A stretch of 64,000 nucleotides of DNA, taken from contig NZ_CP125854.1 in the NCBI RefSeq assembly GCF_030169785.1, positions 2,294,001 to 2,358,000 on the forward strand, given 5' to 3'. Of the stretch, positions 17,920-25,660 are shown one piece after another (the stretch's first letter is position 1; the number at the start of each line of letters is the position of its first letter). Source of the stretch: Bdellovibrio sp. 22V. Its GTDB lineage: Bacteria; Bdellovibrionota; Bdellovibrionia; Bdellovibrionales; Bdellovibrionaceae. Below the pieces are notes generated by a model. The model had not been told where the DNA came from and searched no databases. It saw only the letters and a list, made by a program, of their open reading frames with translations. A program made the position numbers and the translations under genes.

Positions 17920-18491
17920 AGAATTCCCATTGATAGATAGATTGAAAAAGTTAAAAAACCACAGGCGGCGACCACTTCGATTTTTCTAAGGATCTGTTGA
18001 AGAGATCCGTGGAAAACGCGAAGCACCCACAAGAGTGCAAAGAAACTCACGATAAATGCACTCAAATAAGCCAGAACGCCGGCGAACATTGTGAGGTTAT
18101 TTTCGGTAAGATTCACAAACAGGCCTGCATAGATAAAGACCAGGTGAAAATTCCCCAGAGTCAGAAAGAAACTTCGGCGAAAACTCGGTGCACCCACCGT
18201 CGACGGTTGTTCCTGTTGTTCTTTTCCCGGGAAAAGAACTTTCAGAGAATACAGAAGCAAACATAAGACGGTGAGGGACGTCAGAAGAGCTTTCAACCAC
18301 ACGATTTGCCAAAGCGATGTTCGTAAAAGCAAAACCGCTGCGGCAATATAGATTAAGTCGCCCAGAAGAAATCCGGCGATGGATCTCCAGGGCCACGCTT
18401 TTCTCGCAATCAGGTTGCGGATAATATTAAACGTCGCCGGCCCTAAGGCGAATGCTGAAATAAAACCTAAACCGCTAAACCAGAGGATCAT
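17916..18491 (-). CDS. LysE/RhtB-family amino-acid exporter
   Basis: 191 residues, about the usual size for LysE-type translocators, with five or six hydrophobic helices. The N-terminal block F-A-L-G-P-A-T-F-N-I-I matches the conserved G-P-x-x family motif, and G-F-L-L-G-D follows in the second helix. The family exports amino acids or amino-acid derivatives across the inner membrane. It overlaps GH3 upstream and the C45 hydrolase downstream by 4 bp each, so all three are probably translated as a coupled unit. The cargo may be the product of the GH3 enzyme (inference). Confidence 0.85.
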   Translation of the reverse strand: MILWFSGLGFISAFALGPATFNIIRNLIARKAWPWRSIAGFLLGDLIYIAAAVLLLRTSLWQIVWLKALLTSLTVLCLLLYSLKVLFPGKEQQEQPSTVGAPSFRRSFFLTLGNFHLVFIYAGLFVNLTENNLTMFAGVLAYLSAFIVSFFALLWVLRVFHGSLQQILRKIEVVAACGFLTFSIYLSMGIL

Positions 18492-20008
18492 TGGACGACC
18501 TCAGGTGCTGCAATGTGTGCACTGATGAATTTTAAATATTCTTCTGCTGTTTCGAAAGTCGTTTTCATTTTGAATTGTCCGCGACTGCGGTTCTTTTCGA
18601 AATAAGCTTGCAAATAGTCAGCGCTCATAAGTGTGACTTGCGCGCGGCCTAATACTTCAATTTCGCGGCAATCCTGATAATCGCCGTTAAGACGCTGCAT
18701 TTCTTTATCCAAAGTTTGCGCTAAAAGCTCTTTATCGACTTCGCTGTGTGTTGGAATAAACAGAGTCCAAAGATAAGAAACTTTGCCGTCGTGATTTATT
18801 GGAGACAAAAAGAAATGGCGCAGATCCACGTTCGTTGCATTTTTAGTCGCAAGGTAGCAGTCAAGAATTTCGTCGTCGCTCACTTTTTCGGCGGCGAGGT
18901 TCATACCCGTGCTTTTTCTGCCGACAAACTCAAAGACGAGGTCGCCTTGATACTCCGTGAATACCACGACGTCTTTCATTGCGTAGTGAATAAGGCCGTT
19001 AGGCGTGCCGATGTTGATTGAATAAGGAGTGTTCATCTTGATTTCGTGCAAGCCGAGATTGCGTTTTTCTCCTTCAACAGGAGTGAAGGAGTACAACAAA
19101 TCCGGATTCAAAATATAACGTTGCTGGCCTTCATTGTATTTTTCGTACGGAAGACCGATGGCTCCCTCTGTCGCAGCGTAAACGCCATAGTAGTTCAATT
19201 CATGACCAACAAGGCGGTCAATGCGCTCTTTGTATTGTTTAATCGGTGTCGCGGCATAAACGAACACTTTAAGATTCGGCCAAATTTCGTTGATGTGCTT
19301 TTTTCCGGTTTTTTGTAAAATGGCTTCAAAGATACTGATAATATAAGTCGGGATACCGCTGACAACCTGGATGTCCTGATGCAATGACTCTTGAATAAGA
19401 ACATCGATTTTCTTATCCCAATTGGAAATCGCTAGAACTTCTTTAGATGGAAAAGTGTTTTTTGCAAGAGACTTCGGAACACGCGTGCTCAAGATGCCGG
19501 AGATATAGCCGAACTTGAAACCGTTTTGGGAATAAAGATAAGGGTCGGATCCAAAAGTCAAACGGCCGACTTTTAAGAAATTGATATCAGGCTCAAGAGC
19601 GCTGAGCTTGCTCGCAATGCGCTTTTGCGACTTTAAGAACATACGAATCATTTTTTCGTTATATGGAACACGCTTGCTGTCTTTTCCAGAAGTACCCGAA
19701 GAAAGACCAAAGTGGGCCACATCGTCTTTGAAAAGAATGTCTTGGTGGCCCGCTGCGACCATATCAATGTAAGGGGCATATTCATCGTAACCATAGACCG
19801 GAACGTGATTCACGAACTCTTCATATGTGTGAATGTGAGAAAGGCGAAGATCGCGGTAAAGACGTGTTCCGCGCAAGGAGCGGCGCAGGCTGTTGAAGTT
19901 ATCTTCTTGCTTATTCAACATATCTTTACGGCTCACACTCATGTATTGAGCGTAAGTCTTCAAGTATTTTTGACCTAAGTTTTGCACTACAGAATCCATT
20001 GCTAGCAT
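18488..20008 (-). CDS. GH3-family acyl-adenylate-forming amide synthetase
   Basis: 506 residues. The GH3 branch of the adenylate-forming superfamily is recognisable by S-S-G-T-S-G-K-D-S-K (phosphate loop, about residue 104), Y-A-A-T-E-G about residue 279, and a distal M-K-D-V-V-V-F region. Known GH3 enzymes activate a carboxylic acid with ATP and join it to an amino acid. The start at 20008 has AAGGAG seven bases upstream. It is the first gene of an operon with a LysE exporter and a secreted Ntn hydrolase, and faces a TetR gene. The acid and amino-acid substrates cannot be read from sequence. Confidence 0.85.
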   Translation of the reverse strand: MLAMDSVVQNLGQKYLKTYAQYMSVSRKDMLNKQEDNFNSLRRSLRGTRLYRDLRLSHIHTYEEFVNHVPVYGYDEYAPYIDMVAAGHQDILFKDDVAHFGLSSGTSGKDSKRVPYNEKMIRMFLKSQKRIASKLSALEPDINFLKVGRLTFGSDPYLYSQNGFKFGYISGILSTRVPKSLAKNTFPSKEVLAISNWDKKIDVLIQESLHQDIQVVSGIPTYIISIFEAILQKTGKKHINEIWPNLKVFVYAATPIKQYKERIDRLVGHELNYYGVYAATEGAIGLPYEKYNEGQQRYILNPDLLYSFTPVEGEKRNLGLHEIKMNTPYSINIGTPNGLIHYAMKDVVVFTEYQGDLVFEFVGRKSTGMNLAAEKVSDDEILDCYLATKNATNVDLRHFFLSPINHDGKVSYLWTLFIPTHSEVDKELLAQTLDKEMQRLNGDYQDCREIEVLGRAQVTLMSADYLQAYFEKNRSRGQFKMKTTFETAEEYLKFISAHIAAPEVVQ

Positions 20009-20091
20009 AAACGTACTCCTTTTTTGTTTTTGTCCTTAATTGTTGATGGAGCTAATTTATGTGGGCTTCAGTGCTTTGTCGTTGAATCGGG

Positions 20092-20160
20092 TTGACAGGT
20101 TTGGCGCGTTTTTGTCTAAAACTCGCGTTTCCATTGACAGTTTTCGGGGGTTTTTGTCAA
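20092..20160. promoter_or_regulatory. Four alternating half-sites phased at 21 bp between TetR and GH3 operon
   Basis: TTGACA at 20092 and 20134, and the reverse-complement-like TGTCTA at 20113 and TGTCAA at 20155, are spaced exactly 21 bp apart. They form two 27-bp imperfect palindromes whose centres are 42 bp apart, so all sites face the same side of the helix. They occupy the divergent promoter region, and TTGACA could also serve as a -35 element on either strand. The likely function is an operator for the adjacent TetR protein. Confidence 0.7.
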
Positions 20161-20169
20161 AATTACCCG

Positions 20170-20667
20170 ATGGCAACACAGTCCAAAGAAGAAATCTATT
20201 TCGCCGTATGTAATGCAATCCTGAAAATGGAAGTCGCAAAGGGACACTTGAAGTGGACTCTCTCGGATATTTCCCGTGAATCAGGAATCACGCGTTCTTT
20301 GATTTATTATTATTTCGGGAAAGAGAAAAAATCCGTTCTGGAAGAAGCTTATAAGTTCGTTATTTCTCAGTTCTTCAATATCGAAAGAACAAAGACTATG
20401 GGCATCCGCGAGCGTCTCAAGCAAGTTCTTCGTGACGTTAAAAAAATGCCTTATCTTTTTGTGTTGTATTATCTCGAGAGAAACAACGATGGTGAGATCG
20501 GTAAAATGATCAAAGATGCGGAAAAGCTTTTATTGAAAGCTTTGAAGGTGGAGTTTCCCAAGCTTTCTGATATTCAAATTCTTGAGATCTATTTGAAAGA
20601 GTTGGGCGCCATCACTTATCAACTCCCTGAAGAACGTGTGAACGAACTTTTTGAAAGTTATATTTAA
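20170..20667 (+). CDS. TetR-family transcriptional regulator
   Basis: 165 residues from the ATG at 20170; an in-frame ATG at 20092 would extend through the operator region and is less likely. The N-terminal helix-turn-helix is clear: T-L-S-D-I-S-R-E-S-G-I-T, then S-L-I-Y-Y-Y-F-G-K-E at about residues 30-55. The C-terminal helical part should bind a ligand. It is divergent from the GH3-LysE-C45 operon with phased repeats between them, so autoregulation and control of that operon are likely. The ligand might be an acyl compound (inference). A DUF1904 gene follows after 8 bp. Confidence 0.88.
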   Translation: MATQSKEEIYFAVCNAILKMEVAKGHLKWTLSDISRESGITRSLIYYYFGKEKKSVLEEAYKFVISQFFNIERTKTMGIRERLKQVLRDVKKMPYLFVLYYLERNNDGEIGKMIKDAEKLLLKALKVEFPKLSDIQILEIYLKELGAITYQLPEERVNELFESYI

Positions 20668-20675
20668 GGAGTATT

Positions 20676-21005
20676 ATGCCTCATCTGCGCTTTCGTGCGA
20701 CATCTGCAGCTGAAGTCCGGGAACTCAGCAGCTCTCTTCCCAAAGAATTGGCTGCGGCAATGCAAACATCTGAAGATAATTTCACGTTTGAGCTGGTAAA
20801 TACGCAATACTTTGCGTCAGGTCAAGAAACGCCGTCGTATCCATTTGTTGAGGTTTTGTGGTTTGAGCGTCCGCAAGAAGTGCAGGACCGTTGTGCTGTC
20901 ATTATTACTGAAAAAGTCAATGCCTTGGGAGCTTATGAAGACGTCGTTGTGGTCTTTCAGGTGTTGCCGAAAGCGTCTTACTACGAAAACGCCCGGCATT
21001 TTTAG
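20676..21005 (+). CDS. DUF1904 family protein
   Basis: 109 residues preceded by AAGGAG. The sequence begins M-P-H-L-R-F-R, contains F-V-E-V-L-W-F and Q-E-V-Q-D-R, and ends Y-Y-E-N-A-R-H-F, all consistent with the DUF1904 family, a small alpha/beta protein reminiscent of the tautomerase fold. No function is established. It follows the TetR gene by 8 bp and is probably cotranscribed with it. Its stop lies 2 bp from the stop of the convergent MMPL gene. Confidence 0.75.
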   Translation: MPHLRFRATSAAEVRELSSSLPKELAAAMQTSEDNFTFELVNTQYFASGQETPSYPFVEVLWFERPQEVQDRCAVIITEKVNALGAYEDVVVVFQVLPKASYYENARHF

Positions 21006-21007
21006 AA

Positions 21008-21781
21008 TCACTCTTCGGAAAGAGCTTTCGGAGTAAAGCGGTTCGGTTTCAAATTCTGATCGAGTTTAACCTGGGAAATCGTAATTTCTGTTCCGCGCTT
21101 GTTTTGTACGTTGCGAATTTTGATCTTGCTTGCGCGCCATTTATTGCCGGCCAGTTTTTTATAGCCGGTGATATCCAAAACTTTCAGAAGCTTTCCTTGC
21201 TTGTCGAAGCACTCTGCTTTCACGGGCAGAAAGTTTTCAGCGGCAACATAGCTTATCACTTTGGCGTAGGATGATGACGTGGCATTTACGTCACTTTCGA
21301 TGAGATAATATTTCTTCCCTTTCACTTCGATCTCTTTTTTAAGAGTATTCTGAGCGCCTTGCTCGCGATTAAAGTCAAAATCTTCGACGCTTAATTCAGA
21401 TCCCAGAATGCCGCCTTGGCCGGATTCTCCGGTTAAGCGACGCGTTTGTTTCGTCGAAGGAAGATAAATCCATTTGTCTTCCTCTGTGCCTTTTAACGTT
21501 GCAAGCAAAGCGGTGCCTTTCAGATCCTGCGGCTTTTGCATGCGCACCATAAGATAGTGTTCTTTTTTCTGAGGACTTAAGCGCCAAATTTTCATTTCAC
21601 GGTCTTTGCTGGAACCGTCGGCTTCGATGATTTTCATTTTTACGACAAACTCTTCATCGTGAGCGCGCAAGCGGTCCGACATCTCTTGTCCGATTTTTTC
21701 TACGGTGGGGGCTTGTGCGTGAGTAGGAGCCGGAGTGAAAGAAATAAACAAAGTTAATAAAATCGCAGATGCTGTGGCCAT
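21008..21781 (-). CDS. Possible independently translated LolA-like protein inside the MMPL fusion
   Basis: An in-frame ATG at 21781 has AAGGAG six bases upstream (embedded in the Lys-Lys-Glu-Lys codons) and begins a textbook signal peptide ending T-H-A-Q-A. Translation from here would give a 257-residue secreted LolA-like protein in addition to, or in place of, the fusion. This suggests an ancestral separate gene that lost its upstream stop codon, or deliberate dual output. Confidence 0.5.
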   Translation of the reverse strand: MATASAILLTLFISFTPAPTHAQAPTVEKIGQEMSDRLRAHDEEFVVKMKIIEADGSSKDREMKIWRLSPQKKEHYLMVRMQKPQDLKGTALLATLKGTEEDKWIYLPSTKQTRRLTGESGQGGILGSELSVEDFDFNREQGAQNTLKKEIEVKGKKYYLIESDVNATSSSYAKVISYVAAENFLPVKAECFDKQGKLLKVLDITGYKKLAGNKWRASKIKIRNVQNKRGTEITISQVKLDQNLKPNRFTPKALSEE

Positions 21782-24049
21782 AGCTTTCTCCTTTTTCCAC
21801 GGTACTGGAGCCAAGAGCCATGGGCAACTTTTCAACATAGTTGGGAGAAGAATCAAATCTCCGACAAGTCCTGCGAGCATGGATAACAACATATAAAATC
21901 CGAAAATACGATTCATGGCAAAGTACGAGGCCATAAAGACCGAGAAGCCCGCAAGCAACGTCAAACTTGATATGAGACAAGGATTGCCTTCTCGCCACAG
22001 AGTTTTTTCGATCTCTAGTTCTTTCGACTTCGAAGTCTTTTGAATTAATCGCAAACGCTCCAGCAAGTACACGGTGTTGTTAAATGCCAGACCCAGTGCG
22101 ATCGAGAAGATGATGGCCACACTCGGTTTAATCGGCGTTTCAGAAATTGCCAAAAATCCTAACAAGGCGGCCGGTGGCACCAGATTGGGAATGCACGCCA
22201 CCAAAGCCCAGCGTAAAGATTTGAAGACGAAGACCAAGACCAAGCAAATTGCCGCCATCGATTGCCAAAAGCCAAAAATCAGTTCGTGCGAAAGCTCGTT
22301 ATTCAAATGATGAATCGTTGAACCCATGCCAGTGATGGTGACACTCATTTGTGGAAAAGTTTTTTCCGTCATGTCTTTAATTGTGTTCACCACCGATTGC
22401 AGCTGATTCGCTGGCAAGTCCGTTGTTCTGACGGAAATGCGTGTGTTCGAAGAATCCGTATTCAAGAAGTTCTTCAAAGGACTGTTACTTGAAAGTGAAT
22501 AAAGAAAGAAAACCTCGGCGGTCGAAGAGCGGCTTGCCGGGAGGCGCGAGTGATGAAGATTCGCCGCCGCAATCAAATCCGGCAGACCCACGACGCTGCC
22601 AACACCGTCGATACGGCGAATGGCGGTAAGAAGCTGGTCCAAGGTAGCCAAAAGTTTCGGGTCGTTCCATACGTCAGAGGCGCCTTTCACTTCGATATCA
22701 ATAGGAATCATACCGCCGAGTTCTCGATCAATAGTTTCGGTGGAAAGGCGTACTTGATGATTTGTCGGCAGATCATCAAAAAGGCGCGCGGACCACGAAA
22801 GACCTTGGCCTTTGATAGCTAAAGCCGAACAGACAAGAACAATAAGAAATGCCCAGATTCCCGAACGACGGAAAAGATAAAGTCCCCAGCGCGCTTTCGC
22901 CCAAGCCCACAATCGCGCTTGCGGTCCCGGAAGAAAATGCAAAAGCGGGAAGAGTAAAGCGGTTGTCGCCAGCCAGCCGATCATAATCGCGATAGAAGCT
23001 GTAATTCCATAATCGCGGATCAAAGGCACCTTAACGGTTAAAAGGGCAAGAAAACCGATCATCGTTGTTGTCGATGCAAAGAAATTCGGTCCTATCAGTT
23101 TTTTAAAGGTAAAGTTAACGACCTCATGATGGGACAGTGTCGGCTGATTTTTTCGCTCTTCGGTATAACGTAATAACGTATGAATACACAGCGAGACGAC
23201 ATCGACCGTCGTTAAAATAGGAATGGTGCTGGAGAGAATGGAAAACGGATATCCCGCCAAGGCCATGACCGCGAGGACCAGAATATTCGCAACTAAAATA
23301 ACAATAAAAGAAATGATCAATGGCGACCAATTCGCAAAAACCAATCCCAGAACAAGGAAGCAGGCGATAAAACCCAGAACAACGAAGTTGCGAATCTCCG
23401 TCTGCAAAAGCACGCCGACATCCGTTTGCACTGCGGGGGTTCCGCCGATCTCGACCTTTGAAAAAGGAATAGCAGCGCTCGCCGTTACTTCCAGATTCTG
23501 GCGAAGATGAAGAAGCTCCTGTGTGTTCAAAGGTTTGATGTTCACAATAATAGAAGCGGTCTTTCCGTCCTGGGAAATCAGCGTCGGAGCGATCAGCGGA
23601 TTCGCCAGCGTTTCCGCTTGCCATTTTTCTTCAGGCAGATTTTTTAATAGAGGTCCGACACTAAGACCAGTTTCGCTGCTCAAAGCTCCTTGAACGGTCG
23701 CAAGACTCATCGTGTTTCTGACGCCGGGAAAATGCGCAAGCAAATCTGTGAGTCTTTCTAAGCTTTCGATTTTATCTTTGTTAAACCAGGTCTCGCTATT
23801 TGCGTTCACTTTTGCTGTAATGATGAACGGTTGCGAATCGGACAGTTGGAAAAGTTGTCGTGTATGTTCATCGCGTTTAAGAAGAGGATTATCTTTAGGA
23901 AGAAATTGCTTAAGGCTGTACTGAGTTTGCAGTTTTGGCAAAGCGAACAAACTAAGAATGGTAAGTAAAAACATTATAAGAAGAGTAGAGATGGAGAGTC
24001 TTTTGACGGAAAGCGGGAAATTCGGATTCTCTTTCTTTTGTTTCTTCAT
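21008..24049 (-). CDS. MMPL/RND-family transporter fused to a LolA-like periplasmic domain
   Basis: 1013 residues from the ATG at 24049; longer in-frame starts overlap the promoter of the divergent gene. Residues up to about 750 are an MMPL/RND lipid-transporter-like protein: a first TM helix, a large periplasmic domain, a TM bundle, then a repeat of the same plan (about 12 helices). From residue 757 a signal-peptide-like helix leads into a LolA-like domain (outer-membrane lipoprotein-sorting family, with W-I-Y-L-P-S and D-F-D-F-N). These two functions are usually separate genes. The fusion would place the lipid-binding domain in the periplasm beside the transporter. The substrate is probably a lipid or lipoprotein (family inference). 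Confidence 0.85.
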   Translation of the reverse strand: MKKQKKENPNFPLSVKRLSISTLLIMFLLTILSLFALPKLQTQYSLKQFLPKDNPLLKRDEHTRQLFQLSDSQPFIITAKVNANSETWFNKDKIESLERLTDLLAHFPGVRNTMSLATVQGALSSETGLSVGPLLKNLPEEKWQAETLANPLIAPTLISQDGKTASIIVNIKPLNTQELLHLRQNLEVTASAAIPFSKVEIGGTPAVQTDVGVLLQTEIRNFVVLGFIACFLVLGLVFANWSPLIISFIVILVANILVLAVMALAGYPFSILSSTIPILTTVDVVSLCIHTLLRYTEERKNQPTLSHHEVVNFTFKKLIGPNFFASTTTMIGFLALLTVKVPLIRDYGITASIAIMIGWLATTALLFPLLHFLPGPQARLWAWAKARWGLYLFRRSGIWAFLIVLVCSALAIKGQGLSWSARLFDDLPTNHQVRLSTETIDRELGGMIPIDIEVKGASDVWNDPKLLATLDQLLTAIRRIDGVGSVVGLPDLIAAANLHHSRLPASRSSTAEVFFLYSLSSNSPLKNFLNTDSSNTRISVRTTDLPANQLQSVVNTIKDMTEKTFPQMSVTITGMGSTIHHLNNELSHELIFGFWQSMAAICLVLVFVFKSLRWALVACIPNLVPPAALLGFLAISETPIKPSVAIIFSIALGLAFNNTVYLLERLRLIQKTSKSKELEIEKTLWREGNPCLISSLTLLAGFSVFMASYFAMNRIFGFYMLLSMLAGLVGDLILLPTMLKSCPWLLAPVPWKKEKAMATASAILLTLFISFTPAPTHAQAPTVEKIGQEMSDRLRAHDEEFVVKMKIIEADGSSKDREMKIWRLSPQKKEHYLMVRMQKPQDLKGTALLATLKGTEEDKWIYLPSTKQTRRLTGESGQGGILGSELSVEDFDFNREQGAQNTLKKEIEVKGKKYYLIESDVNATSSSYAKVISYVAAENFLPVKAECFDKQGKLLKVLDITGYKKLAGNKWRASKIKIRNVQNKRGTEITISQVKLDQNLKPNRFTPKALSEE

Positions 24050-24121
24050 GCAGTGTCTTCTTTCGATTCTTTCGTTAACAAGTTTCTTTAGAAAAATCGT
24101 ACTTCGCCGTATCTTAAACTC

Positions 24122-25660
24122 ATGATGATGGGAACAATGATGAAAAAACAAAGAAGAGAGATAACGACCAAAGGCCTATCGGCGGCGCTTTTTATATTCT
24201 TGATATCTTCACACGCATTTGCAAGTTCACAAATTAATTCTGAATTTGAACTATCACTTCCTAGACAGTTTCAACAAAGTTTGATTGAGAAAAAATGGGA
24301 ATCCCTCGTGAACAAAGAGTTTCAGGGAAACTGGCAATTTCCTGATCAGGAAATTCTCTCTCAAGATGTTCCGGTGAAGTTAAAAAATATTTCTTTGCAG
24401 ATGAAGACCTTCCTGCACAAACCTGCTTTAGGAAATGGGCAAAGTGTCTTGGAGCTTGCATCGAAAAACCTCAATGCGGAAATTCACATGGGTGAAGTTT
24501 CCGTCGATCACGTCGTAGAACGTGTTGTCGGGGGAATCATCGGTCGTTTTCGCGTGCACGCTCTCTGTAAAGATGTGGTGCTGACTCTTTCTCCGGGAAA
24601 AGGATCTTTTGCGATGGTCGTGGCTCCGCAGTTGGGAAGCACGCAGGCGGGGATGGCCGTGCAATCCGTCCACCTAGCCTGGGAACCAGGAAGCTGGACG
24701 ACGCCGGAAATTAAATGTGAGGGTGTTGAGGGTTTCGACGATCTTCTTCGTCAGGAGATCACCAAGATCGCCAACGATTCACAGCGCTTCGTAGAGCCAC
24801 AGAAAGAGCTGATTAAAAAATACATCCAAGATTCTCTTAAAGAATTCAAATTTGATTTCGGCGGAGCCAAACAGCTCGTAGCCATGCGACCGGACGTACG
24901 TATTTTGATGAAAATCGACAATTATCAAGACACCGGCGAAGCGGGAGCTTTGGTCAAAGGTCATCTTGAAATTGAATTCACTCAATCGAAAACAGAGGAA
25001 GTGAAAATACTTACATTGGATGCGACGAAGGCAATGCCCGTGTCATCGGAAGCCCAATTACGACTGCCCAAGGAATTCGCTAAGGAAGTCCTGCGCATGG
25101 CTTATGGGGCAAATTCTTGGATTCATCAAGTCTACTCGAACAAACTTCCCGGATTTTCCGCGTTGACCGGATCGCGATTTGCGCAATTCTTCGTTTGGCC
25201 GGAACTGATGAATTATTCGAAGTCCGCAAAGTTCTTGTTTGACGTGTACTCAAATAAAGATGTGGATATTCAAGGTGCGGGAACCAATTATCAAGTGAAA
25301 GCGACGTTCTTATCGAAAATGCAAGCCCCCCGCAGCGGCAAGTATGTGCCTTTTATGAATTTCACGTTGCCGTTTAGCTCCAAAGTGCAAATCAAAGTCG
25401 ACGGCGGAAAAGCACAGGCCTATTTTGCAAACCCTTCGTTAGGCATGACGCCGCAATGGGATGCTTCGTACGTAAAAAAATACGGACCGAATCGTCGTTT
25501 CTCAACATCAAAGATCCGCGATAAAATCGTCTCGGGTCTTTGGGGAAAACGGGTGACCGTGCAGCTTCCGCAAATCCCTATTGCTGAAGATTTGTCATTG
25601 TCCGTGAAAAAACTGATTGCTCCGGCAGATCAAGATATGCTCTTGCAATTAGCTCCTTAA
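24122..25660 (+). CDS. Secreted protein of unknown function beside the MMPL-LolA gene
   Basis: About 512 residues; ATG codons at 24122, 24125, 24128, 24137 and 24140 all precede the same signal peptide (ending H-A-F-A-S), so the exact start is open. The mature part alternates long amphipathic beta stretches and helices, with few cysteines. This is compatible with an elongated lipid-binding (TULIP-like) protein, but I do not recognise a defined family and this is a guess from context. It is divergent from the MMPL-LolA gene with 72 bp between starts, and its stop overlaps that of the outer-membrane barrel gene by 3 bp. Confidence 0.7.
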   Translation: MMMGTMMKKQRREITTKGLSAALFIFLISSHAFASSQINSEFELSLPRQFQQSLIEKKWESLVNKEFQGNWQFPDQEILSQDVPVKLKNISLQMKTFLHKPALGNGQSVLELASKNLNAEIHMGEVSVDHVVERVVGGIIGRFRVHALCKDVVLTLSPGKGSFAMVVAPQLGSTQAGMAVQSVHLAWEPGSWTTPEIKCEGVEGFDDLLRQEITKIANDSQRFVEPQKELIKKYIQDSLKEFKFDFGGAKQLVAMRPDVRILMKIDNYQDTGEAGALVKGHLEIEFTQSKTEEVKILTLDATKAMPVSSEAQLRLPKEFAKEVLRMAYGANSWIHQVYSNKLPGFSALTGSRFAQFFVWPELMNYSKSAKFLFDVYSNKDVDIQGAGTNYQVKATFLSKMQAPRSGKYVPFMNFTLPFSSKVQIKVDGGKAQAYFANPSLGMTPQWDASYVKKYGPNRRFSTSKIRDKIVSGLWGKRVTVQLPQIPIAEDLSLSVKKLIAPADQDMLLQLAP

